Assembly (NCBI GenBank): GCA_017629925.1
Contig: JAGBWH010000085.1
Coordinates: 1-7,781, forward strand
Length of the DNA: 7,781 nt
DNA from: Clostridia bacterium
GTDB taxonomy: Bacteria > Bacillota > Clostridia > Oscillospirales > CAG-272
Direction of reading: 5' to 3'
Shown: in pieces, positions 6,985-7,781 of the stretch
Numbering within the stretch: position 1 is the stretch's first letter
How the letters are laid out: each line of letters starts with the position of its first letter
Program-made: the position numbers and the translations under genes
The notes under the pieces: generated by a model
Told to the model about the DNA's origin: nothing
Databases searched by the model: none
What the model saw: only the letters and a program-made list of their open reading frames with translations

Positions 6985-7641
6985 TTAATGTTGGTCGGCA
7001 ATCGCTTTGAGCGCCCGTTCTTGCTCGTGCAGATAGGCAGCCACTTTATACATATCTGCCAAAGAAGGCATTTTCCCCAGCATATCGGCGGGATCAATCG
7101 GCTCGCCCAGCACCACAACTTGGCGTTGCCAGAGACTTTTTCGTTTTTTGATATACATGGGCACGATGGGCTTTTTGGCGGTGAATGCCATGAGTACCAT
7201 ACCTGATTTGAATTTTTGCACTTCCTCTGTGTGCGTCATGTGTCCTTCGGGGAACATGGACACCAATTTGCCACCTTTTAGATGGTCCACGATGGTACGA
7301 AATGTGTTCATATCCACATTGTCGCGGTCGATTTCAATGCAATGGAAGATTTCGAACATACACCGTTTGAGTTTGCCCTCAAACAATTCTTTGGTGGCAA
7401 TAAAATGATGACGGCGATACCACACCGCCGTCATGATGGCGATGGGGTCAACATTGCCCGAATGATTGGAAATCAAAATAGCGCCGCCTTTGATTTTCTT
7501 TTTCGCTTCAGGGGAGGCATAAAGGCGCTTCATACGATACCACAAGAGGCAAGGAATGACCGCCGTGATCTTGCCAAAATCGTATAGAAAATAACCTCTT
7601 TTTCTGCTTTTTTTACTTTTTTCCATAATTGTCTTGTTCAT
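6985..7641 (-). CDS. PlsC-family lysophospholipid acyltransferase (218 aa)
   Basis: Likely transfers an acyl chain from acyl-ACP, acyl-CoA or acyl-phosphate-derived donors to a lysophospholipid such as 1-acylglycerol-3-phosphate, at the inner face of the membrane. Seen directly: the catalytic H-x4-D motif as NHSGNVD (His60, Asp65), the substrate-binding FPEG at 130-133, and a late LGEPIDP block near 178-184. A basic N-terminus (KSKKSRKRGYF) is followed by a hydrophobic stretch at about 22-36 that could sit on the membrane. The length fits a short PlsC protein. The frame is open to a TTG at 7662, but I chose the ATG at 7641 because GAAAGG lies 7 nt upstream; a second ATG at 7626 lacks an equally good site. 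It overlaps the upstream PlsC-like gene and is separated from the ligase by 37 bp. Substrate specificity cannot be read from sequence. Confidence 0.88.
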   Translation of the reverse strand: MNKTIMEKSKKSRKRGYFLYDFGKITAVIPCLLWYRMKRLYASPEAKKKIKGGAILISNHSGNVDPIAIMTAVWYRRHHFIATKELFEGKLKRCMFEIFHCIEIDRDNVDMNTFRTIVDHLKGGKLVSMFPEGHMTHTEEVQKFKSGMVLMAFTAKKPIVPMYIKKRKSLWQRQVVVLGEPIDPADMLGKMPSLADMYKVAAYLHEQERALKAIADQH

Positions 7642-7781
7642 GCATGAGCCTTTCGAGCTCAATGATGCTTTCTCTTAATCTTATGGTGATGCGCTCTAAA
7701 TTTTCTTTGGTGTCAAGCGTTTCATCATACCAATCGGCGACCATGATGGGCTCACCAATCATCACCTTGGCTCTTTTGAGA
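7613..7781 (-). CDS. PlsC-like 1-acylglycerol-3-phosphate acyltransferase, C-terminal fragment
   Basis: Only the last 55 codons are in the window; the gene enters from the right edge and ends with TAA. The visible part begins LKRAKVMIGEPI, which matches the end of the PlsC acyltransferase fold: a short strand with the V-x-I/x-G-E-P-I block usually found near the C-terminus of lysophosphatidic acid acyltransferases. After it comes a charged helix rich in Glu, Arg and Leu and a Lys-rich tail. The catalytic H-x4-D and F-P-E-G blocks would lie outside the window, so the assignment rests on the short GEPI block and on the complete PlsC gene that follows. The end overlaps the start of that gene by 29 bp, which points to translational coupling and a tandem pair of acyltransferases. 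An unrelated protein with a similar tail is possible but less likely. Confidence 0.6.
   Translation of the reverse strand, partial: LKRAKVMIGEPIMVADWYDETLDTKENLERITIRLRESIIELERLMHEQDNYGKK
7649..7654 (-). promoter_or_regulatory. Ribosome binding site of the PlsC gene
   Basis: GAAAGG on the minus strand lies 7 nt before the ATG at 7641 and inside the 3' end of the preceding acyltransferase gene. It is the reason for choosing this start over the TTG at 7662 or the ATG at 7626. Confidence 0.6.

Overview
All recognisable genes lie on the minus strand, so the window reads from high to low coordinates as one tightly packed, probably polycistronic unit. Gaps are at most 41 bp and several genes overlap by 4 to 29 bp. 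No rRNA, tRNA, CRISPR array, insertion sequence, strong promoter or terminator is visible; the promoter must lie beyond position 7781. Moderate GC, clear AGGAGG-type ribosome binding sites, the FakA/DegV pairing and the DegV, LRAT and PlsC protein types suggest a Clostridia-like Bacillota (Firmicutes) bacterium, possibly gut-associated. This is an inference from family types only.

In transcription order: (1) the C-terminal end of a PlsC-like acyltransferase (7613-7781, cut by the window); (2) a second, complete PlsC-like acyltransferase (6985-7641); (3) an AMP-forming acyl ligase whose natural reading frame starts at 6947 but has an in-frame TAG at codon 12 (5424-6947); (4) a stand-alone acyl carrier protein (5170-5433); (5) a fusion of an LRAT-type papain-like domain and a 4'-phosphopantetheinyl transferase-like domain (4154-5173); (6) a membrane-anchored alpha/beta hydrolase (3219-4163); (7) a DegV/FakB-type fatty-acid-binding protein (2250-3203); (8) a GPH/MelB-type MFS transporter (847-2208); (9) the DhaL kinase domain of a FakA-type fatty acid kinase (48-845), which loses its expected reading frame about 100 bp before the window edge, where a second open frame runs off the end.

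Read together, the genes look like a lipid or acyl-chain handling cassette. It has lipid hydrolases or transacylases (LRAT domain, alpha/beta hydrolase), a fatty-acid carrier and kinase (DegV plus FakA), an activating ligase with its own ACP and carrier-modifying domain, two PlsC acyltransferases, and a transporter of the superfamily branch that includes MelB and the eukaryotic lysolipid carrier MFSD2A. The content resembles a dispersed version of the LplT-Aas lysophospholipid repair system combined with FakAB fatty-acid uptake. That system-level reading is inference.

The oddest points are the amber codon in the ligase, the LRAT-PPTase fusion with altered catalytic residues, the unusual Gly-Leu-Ala-Ser carrier motif in the ACP next to it, and the broken or rearranged fakA end.
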